From: Sagittula stellata E-37
GTDB lineage: Bacteria; Pseudomonadota; Alphaproteobacteria; Rhodobacterales; Rhodobacteraceae
Reading direction: 5' to 3'
Assembly: GCF_039724765.1 (NCBI RefSeq)
Contig: NZ_CP155729.1
Location: forward strand, 3,543,501 to 3,607,500
Length of the DNA: 64,000 nucleotides
Shown here: positions 16,209 to 25,756 of the stretch, one piece after another
Layout: every line of letters begins with the position of its first letter
How positions within the stretch are numbered: the stretch's first letter is position 1
The notes under the pieces: generated by a model
What the model was told of the DNA's origin: nothing
Seen by the model: the letters and a program-made list of their open reading frames with translations, nothing else
The model's database searches: none
Position numbers and translations under genes: made by a program

Positions 16209-18134
16209 ATGACCAGAAGACCGCCGTTCCACGTCGATCGCCGCAGCGCCCTCGGGCTCATCGGTGCCACCGCGGCCGCCCCGCTTTTGCCCCGCACCGG
16301 GTGGGCCGAATCCCACGCGATGGCCGAAACCATCAAGGCGCACGGCTATTCGTTCTACGGCGATCTGAAATACCCGGCGGACTACCCGCACTTCGCTTAT
16401 GTCAATCCGGACGCTCCGAAGGGCGGCGAGATCGTCATCGGCGCGCGCGGCACCTTCGACGGCTTCAACCGCTGGGCCTGGCGCGGCAATCCGGAGACCA
16501 ACGCCGGCGTCGTGGCGGAATCCATGTTCGGTGAGATGCCCTGGGGCGGCGGCCTGCCGGCGGATACCATCACCGACTCCTACTGCCTCGTCGCGCGTGA
16601 GGTGGAATACCCCGAGGACCAGACCTGGGTCATCTTCCACATGCGGGACGACGTGACCTTCCGCAACGGCGCCCCAGTCCGCGCACAGGATGCGGCCTTT
16701 ACCCACAACCTGTTCATCGAACAGGGCATCCGGTCCTACGCCCGCAGCGTCAAGGAACGGATTTCAGGTGTCGAGGTCATCGACGACCTGACGCTGAAAT
16801 ACACCTTCGTCGACGGCATCTCCCGCCGGTCGCTCATCAGCCAGGTCGGCGGCACGCCAATCTTCTCCGAGGAATGGTACAAGGAAACCGGCGAGAAGCT
16901 GGATGAACCTTCCGTGCTGTCGCCGATGGCGTCCGGCCCCTACCAGGTCGCCGATTACGAATTCAACCGCTACGTCGTCTACGAGCGCAACCCGAACTAC
17001 TGGGGCTGGGACCACCCGGCCAACGTCGGGCGCCACAACTTCGACCGCGTCAGGTTCGAATACTTCGCCGACGACACGGCCGAGTTCGAGGCCTTCAAGG
17101 CCGGGATCACCAACTTCCGCACCGAAGGTTCCACCAAGCTCTGGGCCACGGGCTACGACTTTCCCGCGATCCAGCGCGGCGACGTCGTCAAGGACGAGAT
17201 CCCCGACCAGTCGGCGCCGAACAACTCCGGCATCATCTTCAACACCACGCGCGAGCCGCTGGACAACCGCAACATCCGGCACGCCCTGTCGCTCGCCTAC
17301 AACTTCGAGTGGGAGCGCGAGTCGCTCCAGTACAGCCTGACAACCCAGCGCAAGTCCTTTGTCGAAGGTCAGGAATGGGAAGCCAGGGGTCTGCCGGAAG
17401 GCAAGGAGAAGGAGCTGCTGGAAAGTCTGGGCGAGCTCGTTCCGCCGGAGATGATGACCGAAGAAGCGGTGATGCCGCACACGTCCGAGGCCCGCGACCC
17501 GATCGACCGGCGCAACAAGCGTACCGGCCTGCGCCTGCTGGAACAGGAAGGCTGGACGGTCAACGCCGACGGCAAGATGGTCAACGAAGCCGGCCAGCAG
17601 ATGGCGCTGAACTTCCTCGTCCTGTCGAGCTGGGATGACACCCGCAAATCGGGAATCCAGACCTACGTGCGCACCCTGAACGACTGGGGCATTGCCGCGA
17701 CCGCCGATACCGTGGACAGCGCGCAGGGCCAGCAGCGGTTCCTCGACAAGGATTACGACATGATCCACACCCGGATCCTGACGTTCGCTGCGGCAGGCAC
17801 CGGTCTGAAACAGCTTTTCGGGTCGGAAACCGCGGTCGTGTCCTCGTACAACCCCGCGGCGCTGCGCAGCCCGCTGGTGGACGCGATCATCGAGGCGGCG
17901 CTCGACACCAAGACCCGCGAGGACGAGATCGCGGCGCTTATGGCATTGGACCGCGCGCTCAGGTACGAGCGCATCCAGGTGGCCGGCGGCTTCGTTCCGG
18001 AATACTGGGTTGCCTACTACGACATGTTCGAGCACCCCGAGGACCTGCCGCCCTATGCGCTTGGCGTGCTGGACTTCTGGTGGATGGACAAGGAAAAGCA
18101 CCAGGCTCTGCAGTCCAGCGGGGTTCTGAAGTAA
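16209..18134 (+). CDS. yejA: Peptide ABC transporter substrate-binding protein (YejA-like)
   Basis: 641 residues from MTRRPPFHVDRRSALGLIG; AGGGAG precedes ATG 16209. The N-terminus is a Tat-type signal (DRRSALGL followed by a hydrophobic stretch and GWAES cleavage region). The rest is a family 5 extracellular solute-binding protein with the opening HGYSFYGDLKYPADYPHFAYVNPDAPKGG cut typical of YejA (only part quoted elsewhere). It binds oligopeptides in the periplasm and hands them to YejBEF, whose genes follow at 6-base spacing. An AT-rich stretch around 16125-16155 probably holds the promoter. Confidence 0.92.
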   Translation: MTRRPPFHVDRRSALGLIGATAAAPLLPRTGWAESHAMAETIKAHGYSFYGDLKYPADYPHFAYVNPDAPKGGEIVIGARGTFDGFNRWAWRGNPETNAGVVAESMFGEMPWGGGLPADTITDSYCLVAREVEYPEDQTWVIFHMRDDVTFRNGAPVRAQDAAFTHNLFIEQGIRSYARSVKERISGVEVIDDLTLKYTFVDGISRRSLISQVGGTPIFSEEWYKETGEKLDEPSVLSPMASGPYQVADYEFNRYVVYERNPNYWGWDHPANVGRHNFDRVRFEYFADDTAEFEAFKAGITNFRTEGSTKLWATGYDFPAIQRGDVVKDEIPDQSAPNNSGIIFNTTREPLDNRNIRHALSLAYNFEWERESLQYSLTTQRKSFVEGQEWEARGLPEGKEKELLESLGELVPPEMMTEEAVMPHTSEARDPIDRRNKRTGLRLLEQEGWTVNADGKMVNEAGQQMALNFLVLSSWDDTRKSGIQTYVRTLNDWGIAATADTVDSAQGQQRFLDKDYDMIHTRILTFAAAGTGLKQLFGSETAVVSSYNPAALRSPLVDAIIEAALDTKTREDEIAALMALDRALRYERIQVAGGFVPEYWVAYYDMFEHPEDLPPYALGVLDFWWMDKEKHQALQSSGVLK

Positions 18135-18140
18135 TCCGCA

Positions 18141-19226
18141 ATGGCCGCATACATCCTTCGACGCTTCCTGCTCATCATCCCCACCCTTCTGGGGATCATG
18201 ATCTTCAACTTCGTGCTGGTGCAATTCGTGCCCGGCGGCCCGGTCGAACAGGTCCTTGCCAAGATGCAGGGCCAGGGCGACGTGACAGCCGGGTTCTCCG
18301 GCGGCAGTCAGGACATGGCCGAGGAAACCTTCGGCTCCGACAGCGACTACGTCGGCGCCCGCGGGTTGCCCAAGGAGTTCATCGAAGAGCTTGAGCGGGA
18401 ATTCGGCTTCGACAAGCCGCCGCTCGAACGCTTCCTGGACATGATGTGGAACTACATGCGCTTCGACTTCGGCGAGAGTTACTTCCGCTCCATCTCCGTC
18501 TGGGATCTGGTGCTGGAAAAGATGCCAGTGTCGATATCGCTGGGTCTATGGTCGACGCTGATCGCCTACCTCGTGTCGATCCCTCTCGGCATCCGCAAGG
18601 CGATCAAGGACGGCACCAGCTTCGACACCTACACCTCCGCGCTCATCATCGTGGCCTACGCCATTCCGGGCTTCCTGTTCGCGATCCTTTTGCTGGTGCT
18701 CTTCGCCGGCGGCTCCTACTGGCAGATCTTCCCGCTCAGGGGGCTGACCTCCGACGGGTTCGAGAACTTCAGCCTCTTCGGCAAGATCGTCGACTACTTC
18801 TGGCACATCACGCTGCCGGTCCTCGCCTCCACCATTTCCGGCTTCGCCACGCTGACGCTTTTGACCAAGAACAGCTTCCTCGACGAGATCAAGAAGCAGT
18901 ACGTGATGACCGCCAGAGCCAAGGGCGTTTCCGAGAGAAAGGTCCTCTACGGGCACGTCTTCCGCAACGCCATGCTGATCGTGATCGCGGGCCTTCCGGC
19001 GGTCTTCATAGGCGTGTTCTTCGGCTCTTCGCTCATCATCGAGACGATCTTCTCGCTTGACGGGCTCGGGCGGCTCGGGTTCGAGGCGGCGGTGGCCCGC
19101 GATTACCCGGTCATCTTCGGAACGCTCTACTTCTTCGGCCTGATGGGTCTTCTGGTGAACATTCTTTCCGACCTCATGTACGTCGTGATCGACCCCCGCA
19201 TCGACTTCGAGAGCCGGGAGGGCTGA
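18141..19226 (+). CDS. yejB: Peptide ABC transporter permease YejB
   Basis: 361 residues. DppB-type permease: N-terminal helix ([20 protein letters not shown]), a long periplasmic loop, then five further helices with the EAA loop ([21 protein letters not shown]) that contacts the ATPase. The extended loop with [23 protein letters not shown] is typical of YejB. It forms the inner-membrane channel with YejE. Second gene of the operon; its stop is separated from yejE by one base. Confidence 0.93.
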   Translation: MAAYILRRFLLIIPTLLGIMIFNFVLVQFVPGGPVEQVLAKMQGQGDVTAGFSGGSQDMAEETFGSDSDYVGARGLPKEFIEELEREFGFDKPPLERFLDMMWNYMRFDFGESYFRSISVWDLVLEKMPVSISLGLWSTLIAYLVSIPLGIRKAIKDGTSFDTYTSALIIVAYAIPGFLFAILLLVLFAGGSYWQIFPLRGLTSDGFENFSLFGKIVDYFWHITLPVLASTISGFATLTLLTKNSFLDEIKKQYVMTARAKGVSERKVLYGHVFRNAMLIVIAGLPAVFIGVFFGSSLIIETIFSLDGLGRLGFEAAVARDYPVIFGTLYFFGLMGLLVNILSDLMYVVIDPRIDFESREG

Positions 19227-19227
19227 G

Positions 19228-20496
19228 ATGACTCATCAGCTCGACGCACAGGCGCAGGCTTCGGCCACGGCGGAACAGATGACGGATCTCGGCTACGAGA
19301 TCCCGGAAGAAAAGCGCGGCCGCTTCGCGCTGTCGAACCTCAACCGCCGCCGCTGGCGCAACTTCACCCGCAACCGCCGCGCTTACTGGTCGCTGTGGAT
19401 CTTCGCGGTGCTGTTCGGCCTGTCGCTGTTTGCGGAGTTCATCGCGAACGAAAAACCGATCCTCGTGAACTACCGCGGCAGCTACTACATGCCGATCTTC
19501 AACTTCTACGCCGAGACGGACTTCGGCGGCGACTTCAGGACCGAAGCAGCCTACCGCGACCCCGAGGTGCAGTGCCTGATCGCCACCGGCGGGCTAGACG
19601 CCTGTTTCGACGACCCCGAGGGGCTGATCGCCGAAGCCGAGGCGGGCACCATAGACGATCCGGATTTCCACAAGGGATGGACGCTCTGGCCGCTCATTCC
19701 CTACACCTATGACACGCCGGTGGAACGCTCCGGCGCGGCGCCCCTGCCGCCCGACGTGATCGGGTTTTGGGAAGGCGACGACGAGGAACGGCACTTCGGC
19801 CTCCTGCCCCCGGACAAGCGCGGCAACAACCTTCTGGGGACAGACGATGCGAAGCGCGACGTCTTCGCCCGGGTGATCTACGGCTTCCGTCTATCAATCT
19901 TCTTCACCCTGATCGTGACCGCCATCTCCTCCGTCATCGGCATCTTCGCGGGCGCGTTGCAGGGGTATTTCGGCGGCTGGCTCGACCTCGTGTTCCAGCG
20001 GGTGATCGAGATCTGGGGCGCGATCCCGATGCTGTACGTCATCATCATCATGTTCGCGATCTTCGGGAGAAGCTACAGCCTGTTGATCTTCCTGATGATC
20101 GCCTTCAGCTGGACCGCGCTCGTGGGCGTTGTCCGGGCGGAATTCCTGCGCGCCCGCAACCTCGAATACGTCCGCGCGGCCAAGGCGCTGGGGGTGTCGA
20201 ACAAGACGATCATGTTCCGGCACATGCTGCCCAACGCCATGGTGGCGACGGTGACCTTCCTGCCGTTCCTCGTGACCGGCACGATCTCGTCGCTGGCCGG
20301 GCTCGATTTCCTCGGCTTCGGCCTGCCCGCCGCCGCGCCCTCGCTGGGCGAGCTGACGCTGCAGGCCAAGCAGAACCTGCAGGCCCCCTGGTTGGGGTTC
20401 ACCGCATTCGCGGTCTTCGCCGTGATGCTCTCGCTCCTCGTCTTCATCTTCGAAGGCGTGCGCGATGCCTTTGACCCGAGGAAGACGTTTCAATGA
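19228..20496 (+). CDS. yejE: Peptide ABC transporter permease YejE
   Basis: 422 residues, longer than DppC because of the large periplasmic insert typical of YejE (about 75-215). The OppC-type N-terminus RRWRNFTRNRRAYWSLWIF precedes the first helix. The EAA loop is VRAAKALGVSNKTIMFRHMLPN. Partner of YejB in the membrane. The start follows the yejB stop by one base and the end overlaps yejF by 4 bases (ATGA), indicating coupled translation. Confidence 0.93.
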   Translation: MTHQLDAQAQASATAEQMTDLGYEIPEEKRGRFALSNLNRRRWRNFTRNRRAYWSLWIFAVLFGLSLFAEFIANEKPILVNYRGSYYMPIFNFYAETDFGGDFRTEAAYRDPEVQCLIATGGLDACFDDPEGLIAEAEAGTIDDPDFHKGWTLWPLIPYTYDTPVERSGAAPLPPDVIGFWEGDDEERHFGLLPPDKRGNNLLGTDDAKRDVFARVIYGFRLSIFFTLIVTAISSVIGIFAGALQGYFGGWLDLVFQRVIEIWGAIPMLYVIIIMFAIFGRSYSLLIFLMIAFSWTALVGVVRAEFLRARNLEYVRAAKALGVSNKTIMFRHMLPNAMVATVTFLPFLVTGTISSLAGLDFLGFGLPAAAPSLGELTLQAKQNLQAPWLGFTAFAVFAVMLSLLVFIFEGVRDAFDPRKTFQ

Positions 20497-22082
20497 GTGA
20501 ACTGCTGAAGGTCCGCGACCTGAAGGTGTCCTTTCGCCAGGACGGCAAGATCGTCGAAGCGGTCAAGGGCGTCTCTTTCCAGATCGCCAAAGGCGAGACC
20601 GTGGCGCTCGTCGGTGAATCCGGGTCCGGCAAATCTGTCACCGCCCTCTCCACCGTGTCGCTGCACGGCGAATCCGCGGTGGTCGAAGGCTCGGTCCTCT
20701 ACGACGGCAAGGAGATGGTCGGCGCGTCCGACGAGAGGCTGAGGCAGGTGCGCGGCAACGACATCAGCTTCATCTTCCAGGAGCCGATGACCTCGCTCAA
20801 CCCGCTGCACACGCTGGAAAAGCAGATCCGCGAAAGCCTCGAACTGCACCAGGGGCTGACCGGCGACGCGGCGCGCAAGCGTATCCTCGAACTGCTTACT
20901 AAGGTCGGTATCCGCGACCCCGAAACACGGCTTCAGGCTTACCCGCACCAGCTTTCCGGCGGGCAGCGGCAGCGGGTCATGATCGCCATGGCTCTTGCCA
21001 ACGGGCCCGACCTTCTGATCGCCGACGAACCGACCACGGCACTCGACGTCACGATCCAGGCCCAGATCCTCGACCTGCTGGCCGACCTGAAGTCGGAGGA
21101 GGACATGAGCCTCCTGTTCATCACCCATGACCTCGGAATCGTGCGCCGCATCGCCGACCGGGTCTGCGTGATGAAGGACGGGGAGATCGTCGAACAGGGC
21201 GTCACTTCCGAGATCTTCGGCAACCCGCAGCACCCCTACACACAGAAACTCCTCTCCGCCGAAAGCACCGGCGTCCCCAACCCGGTCAAGCCGGATGCCG
21301 AGGAGATCGCCAGCACCGACGCCCTGCGCATCTGGTTCCCCATCCAGCGCGGGCTGATGAAACGGACCGTGGGCTACGTGAAGGCCGTGAACGAAGCGAC
21401 CGTGGCCGTGCGTGCCGGGGAAACCGTCGGGATCGTCGGCGAAAGCGGCTCCGGCAAGACGACGCTCGCCCTGGCCATCATGCGGCTGATCAAGTCTCAG
21501 GGCGAGATCACCTACCGCGGCGAGGACGTGCGCGCCTGGTCGACGAAGGAACTCAGGCGGCTGCGCTCCGAAATGCAGATCGTCTTCCAGGACCCCTACG
21601 GCTCGCTCAGTCCCCGGATGACCTGCGAACAGATCATCTCGGAAGGGCTGGAGGTCCATGCCAAGGGAGACCGCCGCACCTTCCGCTCCGAGGTGGCAAA
21701 GGTCATGTCGGAAGTCGGGCTGGACCCGATGATGATGCACCGCTACCCGCACGAGTTCTCGGGCGGGCAGCGGCAGCGCATCGCCATTGCGCGGGCCATG
21801 GTCCTGCGGCCCAGGCTGGTCGTGCTGGACGAGCCGACCTCGGCGCTGGACATGACCGTGCAGGTGCAGATCGTGAACCTGCTGCGCGACCTGCAGCAGA
21901 AGTACAACCTCGCCTACCTGTTCATCAGCCACGACCTGAAGGTCGTACGCGCCATGAGCCACAAGGTCATCGTGATGAAGCAGGGCGACGTGGTGGAAAG
22001 CGGATCGGCGGAAGATGTCTTTGCCAACCCGCAGACCGATTACACCCGGACGCTTCTTGCCGCCGCGCTCGACACCGCCTGA
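20493..22082 (+). CDS. yejF: Peptide ABC transporter duplicated ATPase YejF
   Basis: 529 residues with two complete ABC modules. Module 1: Walker [14 protein letters not shown], signature [15 protein letters not shown], Walker B LLIADEPT. Module 2: [14 protein letters not shown], signature [27 protein letters not shown]. It powers peptide import through YejBE. The last 43 bases overlap the convergent DMT-transporter gene on the other strand. Confidence 0.95.
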   Translation: MSELLKVRDLKVSFRQDGKIVEAVKGVSFQIAKGETVALVGESGSGKSVTALSTVSLHGESAVVEGSVLYDGKEMVGASDERLRQVRGNDISFIFQEPMTSLNPLHTLEKQIRESLELHQGLTGDAARKRILELLTKVGIRDPETRLQAYPHQLSGGQRQRVMIAMALANGPDLLIADEPTTALDVTIQAQILDLLADLKSEEDMSLLFITHDLGIVRRIADRVCVMKDGEIVEQGVTSEIFGNPQHPYTQKLLSAESTGVPNPVKPDAEEIASTDALRIWFPIQRGLMKRTVGYVKAVNEATVAVRAGETVGIVGESGSGKTTLALAIMRLIKSQGEITYRGEDVRAWSTKELRRLRSEMQIVFQDPYGSLSPRMTCEQIISEGLEVHAKGDRRTFRSEVAKVMSEVGLDPMMMHRYPHEFSGGQRQRIAIARAMVLRPRLVVLDEPTSALDMTVQVQIVNLLRDLQQKYNLAYLFISHDLKVVRAMSHKVIVMKQGDVVESGSAEDVFANPQTDYTRTLLAAALDTA

Positions 22083-22963
22083 GGCTGAGGCTCTGCCTGC
22101 GGCGTCGGTGCAGGCCGGCGGTTCACCTTCTGCACCGCCCAGACCGAAAGAAGCACGACGCCCGCGCCGATCAACTGGCGCGCGTTCAGCGCCTGGCCGA
22201 GAATGACCCACCCCAGCGTCACCGCGCTGAGCGGGCTGAGGAAGCCCAGCCCCGAGGCCACCGGTGCCCCGAGGATCGACATGCCGCGGAAAAAGATCAC
22301 GTAGGTCAGCGCGCCACCGATCAGCCCCAGCCAGACAAGCCCCGCCACCGCCTTGAGGTCGACCGCAGGCACGTCGCCGCCGACGATCAGCGCCACCGGG
22401 ATCAGCAATACGCCCCCCGCTGTCAGTTGCCACGCGACAAAGGTCAGCCGGTCCACCGGCGGGGTCCACTTGAGCGTCAGGACCATGCCCGTCGCCATGC
22501 TGAGCGCGCCGACCAGCGCCGCGACAACGCCCACGGGATCGAGCTCGGCCCCCGGCCCGAGGATCAGCAGGCCGACGCCCCCTGCCCCTGCGAGCGCCGC
22601 CAGCACCGCCGCCAGCCGGAGCGGCGCGCCCAGCAGCAGGCTGGCGAGGACCGTCACGAAAAGCGGTTGCAAGGCCCCGAGCGTGGCGGCCACGCCCCCG
22701 GGCAGCCGGTAGGCCGCGATGAAGAGCGCGCCCCAGAACACAGTGAAGTTCAGCGCCCCCAGAAGTGCGACGCGACCCAGCCAGTCGCGCGACGGCAAGC
22801 GCCGGGTGATGGCCAACAGGACAAGCCCCGCCGGCAAAGCGCGGAGCAGGCCCACCACAAGCGGCGGCCATCCGGGCAGGAACTCTGTCGAGACGATGTA
22901 GGACGACCCCCAGATGATCGGGGCCAGCGCGGTCAGCGCAAGGTCGTTGAGGCGGGAAGACAT
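22040..22963 (-). CDS. EamA/DMT-family transporter
   Basis: 307 residues, ten predicted transmembrane helices in two EamA repeats (about 10-135 and 150-285). Opens ALTALAPIIWGSSYIVSTEFLPG, typical of RhaT/EamA exporters of metabolites or drugs. Divergent from a MarR gene with three palindromes in the 97-bp gap, so it is very likely the regulated target of that MarR. Its 3' end overlaps the end of yejF. Substrate unknown. Confidence 0.9.
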   Translation of the reverse strand: MSSRLNDLALTALAPIIWGSSYIVSTEFLPGWPPLVVGLLRALPAGLVLLAITRRLPSRDWLGRVALLGALNFTVFWGALFIAAYRLPGGVAATLGALQPLFVTVLASLLLGAPLRLAAVLAALAGAGGVGLLILGPGAELDPVGVVAALVGALSMATGMVLTLKWTPPVDRLTFVAWQLTAGGVLLIPVALIVGGDVPAVDLKAVAGLVWLGLIGGALTYVIFFRGMSILGAPVASGLGFLSPLSAVTLGWVILGQALNARQLIGAGVVLLSVWAVQKVNRRPAPTPQAEPQPQAVSSAAARSVRV

Positions 22964-22977
22964 GCATCACCTTTTAT

Positions 22978-22989
22978 CTTGATGTCGAG
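22978..22989. promoter_or_regulatory. MarR operator copy 1 (degenerate)
   Basis: CTTGATGTCGAG, within TATCTTGATGTCGAGGTA. It differs at two positions from the perfect palindrome seen twice downstream. Lies 15 bases upstream of the DMT-transporter start. Confidence 0.7.
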
Positions 22990-22997
22990 GTATGTAT

Positions 22998-23009
22998 CTT
23001 GACGTCAAG
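22998..23009. promoter_or_regulatory. MarR operator copy 2 (perfect palindrome)
   Basis: CTTGACGTCAAG, a perfect 12-bp palindrome within TATCTTGACGTCAAGGTA, 20 bases (two helical turns) from copy 1. Confidence 0.85.
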
Positions 23010-23023
23010 GTACACGGCGATCA

Positions 23024-23035
23024 CTTGACGTCAAG
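23024..23035. promoter_or_regulatory. MarR operator copy 3 (perfect palindrome)
   Basis: CTTGACGTCAAG again, 26 bases from copy 2 and 25 bases before the marR start codon, so occupancy could block marR itself. Confidence 0.85.
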
Positions 23036-23060
23036 ATAAAATTCCGCCACCCCTCCGGCC

Positions 23061-23570
23061 ATGGATCACGTCGACCGCATCAGACAGCAATGGAACACCG
23101 AGCGTCCCGACCTGGACGTCGGGCCGATGGTGACGATCGGACGGATGTCGCGCCTGGCCCGGCAGCTCAGGCAGTCTCATGAAGAGGTTTTCGCCAGGCA
23201 CGGTCTGAACGCGGCGGGTTTCGATGTACTGGCCACGCTGCGCCGGTCCGGACCCCCGCATGCGCTGACGCCCAAGGCGCTTCTGGCCTCGACGATGGTC
23301 ACGTCGGGGACGATGACCAACCGGCTCGACCGGCTGGCGGCGCAGGGGCTCGTGGAACGCACACCCGATCCCGCGGACGGACGCGGCACGGTGATCCGGC
23401 TGACAGAGAAGGGCCACACCGTAATCGACGCAGCGGTCGGCGACCACGTGGCCAACCAGCACCGGCTGCTGGCGCATCTGGGCGCCGACGACCGCGCGGC
23501 GCTCGACCGGATCTTCACCCGCTGGCTGGCCGCCCTCGAAGCGGAAGACCCCGAAGGCCGCGCGACCTGA
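23061..23570 (+). CDS. MarR-family transcriptional regulator
   Basis: 169 residues. Winged helix-turn-helix with the recognition segment TPKALLASTMVTSGTMTNRLDRLAAQGLVERTPDPADGRG trimmed to its typical DxRG wing (D-P-A-D-G-R-G). Divergent from the DMT transporter and preceded by three operator palindromes, so it is most simply an autorepressor that also represses the exporter until an effector binds. It converges on hemN with an 18-base gap. Confidence 0.92.
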   Translation: MDHVDRIRQQWNTERPDLDVGPMVTIGRMSRLARQLRQSHEEVFARHGLNAAGFDVLATLRRSGPPHALTPKALLASTMVTSGTMTNRLDRLAAQGLVERTPDPADGRGTVIRLTEKGHTVIDAAVGDHVANQHRLLAHLGADDRAALDRIFTRWLAALEAEDPEGRAT

Positions 23571-23588
23571 ACGCCTGTTCAGGACGGA

Positions 23589-24944
23589 TCAGATCGCCGA
23601 GCTGTGTCCGGCCTTGCTCAGGTCGTACGCATCGAAGGCACGGGCGATCATCCGGGTCAGCGGGCGCGTCTTCTCCGGCAGGTAAAGCCCGTCCTCCGTG
23701 ACCTCCAAAAGGTTGTCGAAGGCGGCGTTCGTATCGCGGAAGATGCGGAACAGCCACTCACGCGAAACGCCGTAATCCGCGACGATCTCGTTCGCATCGA
23801 TGCGGAAGTCGCACATCAGCGCTTCGATCAGCCGGCCCCGCAACTTGTCCTCGCCCTTGAACGTATGGCCGCGCGACGTCGAGAAACGCCCGTCGCGGAT
23901 CGCCGCGGTATAGGCCGAGGTCGACGGCGCGTTCTGGGCGTAGCCCTGCGGAAAGCGCGAAATCGACGACGCCCCCAGCCCGATCAGCACCTCGGAGGTG
24001 TCGTCGGTGTAGCCCTGGAAGTTGCGCCGCAGCTTGCCGGTCTTCTGCGCGATGGCCAGACCATCCCCCGGTGCCGCGAAATGGTCGATGCCGATCTCGG
24101 CGTAGCCGTCCCAGACGAACAGCCGCCGCGCCGTCTCGAACAGGTCGAGCCGTTCTTGCGGGGTCGGCAACATGTCCGACGGGATCATCTGCTGGCGCTT
24201 CGCCATCCACGGCACATGGGCATAGCCGTACAGCGCCACGCGATCCGGCGCGAAGCTCAGAAGCTTCTGGACCGTCTCCGTGATCCGCGCACGGGTCTGG
24301 TGCGGCAGACCGAACAGGATGTCGGTGTTCAGGCTGGCCACGCCGCGCTCGCGGATCATCTCGACCGCGTGACGGGTCACATCGTAGCCCTGCGGCCGTC
24401 CGATCGCTTCCTGAATCTGCGGATCGAAGTCCTGCACCCCGATCGAAGCGCGGTTCATCCCGCCTGCTGCCAGAACGTCGAGCCGTGCCGCGTCGATCTC
24501 GTTCGGGTCGATCTCGACCGAGAACTCGGCGTGGTCGGCAAAATCCGCCGTCTCGCGAATCGCGTCGATCAGCCGGGACATCATGTCGGGCGCCAGCAGC
24601 GTCGGCGTCCCCCCGCCCCAGTGCAGACGCGACAGTTTGACGCCCGCAGGTAGAGCCCGCCGAAGAAGCTTCAACTCGGCCTTCAGCGTCTCTACATACG
24701 CGTCGACCGGTTTGGCCGTCGCCGTGCCTTGCGTGCGGCAGGCACAGAACCAGCAAAGCCTGCGACAGAAGGGAACATGCAGATACAACGATATGTTCCC
24801 GCCTTCTGGCAGAGCGCCGATCCACTCGGCAAATCGGTCCGGCCCGACGTCCCCGGCAAAGTGCGGGGCGGTCGGATATGAGGTGTATCGCGGTACTTTG
24901 GCGTCAAAGAGACCCAGCCGCGTGAGTTGTGTTCGCATCGCCAT
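23589..24944 (-). CDS. hemN: Oxygen-independent coproporphyrinogen III oxidase
   Basis: 451 residues, radical-SAM enzyme that decarboxylates coproporphyrinogen III to protoporphyrinogen IX without oxygen. The 4Fe-4S/SAM motif is C60-RRL-C64-WF-C67, with the extra HemN cysteine C69. HemN hallmarks: YTSYPTAPHF near the N-terminus, HWGGGTPTLL, GVQDFDPQIQ and a C-terminal HemN domain. The start may be 24944 or the ATG at 24938; neither has a strong ribosome-binding site. It shares an FNR box with the divergent fnrL, which fits low-oxygen induction. Confidence 0.95.
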   Translation of the reverse strand: MAMRTQLTRLGLFDAKVPRYTSYPTAPHFAGDVGPDRFAEWIGALPEGGNISLYLHVPFCRRLCWFCACRTQGTATAKPVDAYVETLKAELKLLRRALPAGVKLSRLHWGGGTPTLLAPDMMSRLIDAIRETADFADHAEFSVEIDPNEIDAARLDVLAAGGMNRASIGVQDFDPQIQEAIGRPQGYDVTRHAVEMIRERGVASLNTDILFGLPHQTRARITETVQKLLSFAPDRVALYGYAHVPWMAKRQQMIPSDMLPTPQERLDLFETARRLFVWDGYAEIGIDHFAAPGDGLAIAQKTGKLRRNFQGYTDDTSEVLIGLGASSISRFPQGYAQNAPSTSAYTAAIRDGRFSTSRGHTFKGEDKLRGRLIEALMCDFRIDANEIVADYGVSREWLFRIFRDTNAAFDNLLEVTEDGLYLPEKTRPLTRMIARAFDAYDLSKAGHSSAI

Positions 24945-24979
24945 ACGCGTAGGGTTAGACCCTGTTAGAGAGTGCTACA

Positions 24980-24993
24980 TTGACGCAGATCAA
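24980..24993. promoter_or_regulatory. FNR box shared by hemN and fnrL
   Basis: TTGACGCAGATCAA, one mismatch from the TTGAT-N4-ATCAA consensus. Lies 35 bases upstream of hemN and 16 bases upstream of the chosen fnrL start; it also overlaps a spurious TTG-initiated extension of fnrL. Confidence 0.75.
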
Positions 24994-25009
24994 GAGGGGC
25001 GATCACGCC

Positions 25010-25756
25010 ATGCTGAACGAGAGAAGTCTGACGGTTCATCAGCAGTGTGACGACTGTCCGATCCGACATCGCGCAGTCTGCGCCCGCTGCGAGTCGGACG
25101 AGCTCGAACGGCTGGAAGAAATCAAGTATTACCGCAAGTTCGAGGCTGGCCAGATGGTGATCTGGTCGGGCGACAAGATGGATTTCGTGGGCTCCGTGGT
25201 GTCCGGCATCGCGTCGCTGACGCAGACCATGGAAGACGGCCGCACGCAGATGGTCGGCCTGTTGCTGCCCTCCGATTTCGTCGGCCGCCCGGGCCGGGAC
25301 AATGCTGCCTACGACATTGTCGCGACCACCGATCTCGTGATGTGCTGCTTCCGCAAGACGCCGTTCGAAAACATGATGATGCGCACGCCGCACATCGCGC
25401 AGCGGTTGCTCGAAATGACGCTGGACGAACTCGACGCGGCGCGCGAGTGGATGCTCGTGCTGGGCCGCAAGACCGCGCGGGAAAAGATCGCCTCGCTGCT
25501 GTCGATCATCGCCCGGCGCGATGCGACGCTGAACATGCGTGGCAGCGACGCCCCCATTGTCTTCGACCTGCCGCTGACTCGCGAGGCCATGGCCGACTAT
25601 CTCGGCCTGACCCTTGAAACCGTCAGCCGCCAGATGTCGGCCCTGAAGAAGGACGGCGTCATCACGCTGGAAGGCAAGCGGCACGTGACCATTCCGGACA
25701 TGGACCGGCTGATGCAGGAAGCCGGCGACGATGCGGACGGAGGCATGCTTGCCTGA
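25010..25756 (+). CDS. fnrL: FnrL, oxygen-sensing Crp/Fnr-family regulator
   Basis: 248 residues from MLNERSLTVHQQ; GAGGGG lies upstream of the ATG at 25010. Fe-S ligand candidates are C13, C16, C24 (QQCDDCPIRHRAVC) and C112 or C113 (LVMCCFRK), the FnrL pattern; C27 is an additional cysteine. A cyclic-nucleotide-like sensor fold is followed by a dimer helix and a C-terminal helix-turn-helix whose ETVSRQMS supplies the E-xx-S-R DNA-reading residues of FNR. It likely controls hemN, ccoNOQP, ccoGHIS and usp here, given the FNR boxes found, and itself. Confidence 0.95.
   Translation: MLNERSLTVHQQCDDCPIRHRAVCARCESDELERLEEIKYYRKFEAGQMVIWSGDKMDFVGSVVSGIASLTQTMEDGRTQMVGLLLPSDFVGRPGRDNAAYDIVATTDLVMCCFRKTPFENMMMRTPHIAQRLLEMTLDELDAAREWMLVLGRKTAREKIASLLSIIARRDATLNMRGSDAPIVFDLPLTREAMADYLGLTLETVSRQMSALKKDGVITLEGKRHVTIPDMDRLMQEAGDDADGGMLA

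Noticed and set aside
14474-16336. Fused 620-residue reading of pheA with upstream sequence
   Set aside because: The extension crosses the divergent cytochrome c gene; pheA has its own strong ribosome-binding site at 15307.
20490-22970. 826-residue minus-strand ORF
   Set aside because: Antisense to yejF and reading through the DMT gene in the wrong frame; no domain.
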